Shown piece after piece: positions 45,626 through 46,827 of a DNA stretch of 46,827 bases. The notes below the pieces were generated by a model. That model was not told the origin of the DNA. It saw nothing but the letters and a program-made list of their open reading frames with translations, and made no database searches. Source of the stretch: Brevibacterium senegalense. Lineage in GTDB: Bacteria > Actinomycetota > Actinomycetes > Actinomycetales > Brevibacteriaceae. Each line of letters begins with the position of its first letter. The first letter of the stretch is position 1. The translations under genes and the position numbers were made by a program. The DNA lies in contig DYUK01000109.1 in the NCBI GenBank assembly GCA_020743695.1, positions 1 to 46,827 of the forward strand, in the 5' to 3' direction.

Positions 45626-46702
45626 TCATGCCCCTGACGGCACCGGCGTCGAGGGCTCCGGACGGCGCAGCGCATCGAACCGACTGAGGACTGAAGCCGC
45701 GGTCTCATCCGCGCACGCAGCGAACCCGGTGCCCGCCCACAGATGCAGCAGCTCGGGATCGTCCGCGGCCGCCGCGGCCGCACGGATCCCGCCGGTGAGG
45801 ACGTGGACCTGCGGGTACCCCACGACCGAAGCCTCCTCCATCGCCGCGGTGAAGCGGTTGGAGAGCGCGCGTGCCGGACGACCGGTGAAGGCACGTGTGA
45901 GGACCGTACTGCGCTCCCCCGGGTTCAGCAGTGCCGCGCGGTGCGTGGGCTTCGTCCCGGCTTCCCGAGCGGTGAGGAACAGCGTCCCCAGTTGGACGGC
46001 GGACGCACCGGCGTCCAACAGCCGCTGCGCGGATGCGAGGCCGTCCACGCCGCCGGCACCCACGATGGGACGATCGCACCGCGCCGCGATGGCGCGGACG
46101 AGCTCGTCCGTGGGGATGCCCGCGGGTGAGGCGCTCTGGTCGAACTGCGAGCGGTGCCCGCCGGCTTCGATTCCCTGGGCGATCAGGACGTCCGCGCCGT
46201 GGGCGACGGCTTGGAGAGCCTCCTCCACCGTCGTCACCGTCACACCCGCACGCGAACCGGCAGCCTGCAGCCGTGCCACATCCTCCCGGGCGGGAAGTCC
46301 GAAGGTGAACGTGACGACCTGGGGAGCAGTGCGCTCGAGCATCGCGAGCATGGCTGTGTAGTCCGCCCACGCCTCTGCGTCTGCGGACGGGGGCACTGCG
46401 GGGACGTCGCCGGCGATCCCCTCCGACTCACGCCACGACAGGAGCGCAGAGCGGTAGGTCTCAGCGTCCGAGGTGGACGTGCGGTGCTGTTCGGGGACGA
46501 ACACGTTCACCGCCACGGGACCGGTCGAGAGCGAGCGAAAGGCCGCCAGTTGCGCCTCAGCGGCCGAGGCACTCAGATACCCCGTCGCCAGAGATCCCAG
46601 TCCCCCACCATCCGCGACTGCTCCAGCGAGCTCTGGGGTGGAGGGGCCACCGGCCATGGGGGCCTGCACGACGGGTAGGCGGAGTGAGCTCAGATCGAAC
46701 AT
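45626..46702 (-). CDS. Nitronate monooxygenase-like FMN protein
   Basis: The 358-aa TIM-barrel flavoprotein resembles class I nitronate monooxygenase/2-nitropropane dioxygenase: LPVVQAPMAGGPSTPELAGAV, GGGLGSLATGYLSA, VLIAQGIEAGGHRSQF, RPIVGAGGVDG and GASAVQLGTLFL, the last two forming the FMN phosphate site. These enzymes oxidise nitroalkane anions such as propionate 3-nitronate. No ribosome site is visible before the ATG, but TACGAT lies 6 nt upstream, suggesting a leaderless mRNA. Its stop is followed at once by the sirtuin gene. Confidence 0.9.
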   Translation of the reverse strand: MFDLSSLRLPVVQAPMAGGPSTPELAGAVADGGGLGSLATGYLSASAAEAQLAAFRSLSTGPVAVNVFVPEQHRTSTSDAETYRSALLSWRESEGIAGDVPAVPPSADAEAWADYTAMLAMLERTAPQVVTFTFGLPAREDVARLQAAGSRAGVTVTTVEEALQAVAHGADVLIAQGIEAGGHRSQFDQSASPAGIPTDELVRAIAARCDRPIVGAGGVDGLASAQRLLDAGASAVQLGTLFLTAREAGTKPTHRAALLNPGERSTVLTRAFTGRPARALSNRFTAAMEEASVVGYPQVHVLTGGIRAAAAAADDPELLHLWAGTGFAACADETAASVLSRFDALRRPEPSTPVPSGA

Positions 46703-46714
46703 GAGGCCATCGTA
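46703..46714 (-). promoter_or_regulatory. Possible -10 element for a leaderless nitronate monooxygenase mRNA
   Basis: TACGAT on the minus strand is followed by GGCCTC and the ATG, placing the start site on the start codon. The same hexamer and spacing occur before the yciO-like gene. No clear -35 is present. Confidence 0.4.
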
Positions 46715-46796
46715 CGCACCTCGCTGTTCACCGACAGGTCCAGCCGGATCCGGGTTGCGCGACGGACAGAAAGCAATGAATGCCGAAGAGGCATGC

Positions 46797-46827
46797 AGCC
46801 GAGGAGAGCTGGGCTCGATCCTCGGCT
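46797..46827. terminator. Inverted repeat at the right edge
   Basis: AGCCGAGGA (46797-46805) and TCCTCGGCT (46819-46827) are perfect 9-bp arms reaching the last base of the window. A smaller ATGCC/GGCAT hairpin lies just before it. It may be the terminator of a minus-strand gene beyond the edge. A plus-strand ORF from ATG 46776 runs through it but only 17 codons are visible, so neither reading is secure. Confidence 0.3.

Noticed and set aside
46776-46827. Start of a plus-strand gene reading MNAEEACSRGELG
   Set aside because: Only 17 codons are visible, the ribosome site is weak and a perfect hairpin overlaps it, so it cannot be called a gene.

Overview
The window is high-GC, gene-dense DNA from an actinomycete. 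GTG starts are common and nine gene pairs overlap by 4 nt (ATGA/GTGA). The block from a TPR protein through TlyA, NadK, RecN, SteA, PyrG, a Nudix hydrolase, XerD, ParA, ScpA, ScpB, RluB, Cmk and Der follows the order remembered for Mycobacterium tuberculosis Rv1691-Rv1713. The choline oxidase closely resembles, from memory, that of Arthrobacter globiformis, and there is an LPRTG sortase-anchored surface protein. A Micrococcales-type organism is my best inference; the genus cannot be fixed from this sequence.

Layout. (1) 1-349: start of a MATE-family exporter, cut by the window edge. (2) 434-8752, minus strand: a fatty-acid or acyl-CoA catabolic operon (SDR, ACAD11-like dehydrogenase, FabG-like SDR, two adjacent acyl-CoA dehydrogenases that look like a heteromeric pair, thiolase, acyl-CoA ligase). 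It diverges from a second acyl-CoA ligase (8939-10474) across an intergenic region with two face-to-face promoters that share -10 bases. (3) 10492-36217, minus strand: about 25 kb of co-oriented housekeeping genes: TPR/low-complexity protein, HAD phosphatase, 50-aa protein, TlyA, NadK, RecN, SteA, SteB/MctB-like protein, small MraY/WecA-like protein, MurJ-like flippase, two GT4 glycosyltransferases, PyrG, Nudix, XerD, ParA, ScpA, ScpB, RluB, TyrA, Cmk, Der, AI-2E-type permease and YciO-like protein. (4) 36470-38554, plus: cell-wall-anchored choice-of-anchor I protein with a PHO-box-like repeat upstream. (5) 38723-44826, plus: choline-to-glycine-betaine cluster (BCCT transporter, betaine aldehyde dehydrogenase, choline oxidase, aldo/keto reductase). 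(6) 44890-46702, minus: sirtuin and nitronate monooxygenase-like protein.

How the genes work together. Region 2 would activate an acyl substrate, dehydrogenate it and cleave it thiolytically; no enoyl-CoA hydratase is in the window. Region 3 combines chromosome maintenance (XerD, ParA, ScpAB, RecN), nucleotide and cofactor supply (PyrG, Cmk, NadK), RNA/ribosome modification (RluB, TlyA, Der) and a cell-envelope submodule (SteA, SteB-like, MraY-like, MurJ-like, two GTs) whose joint product is not known to me. Region 5 imports choline and oxidises it to the osmoprotectant glycine betaine. No tRNA, rRNA, insertion sequence, prophage or CRISPR array was seen, and no stretch over 300 bases lacks a gene.
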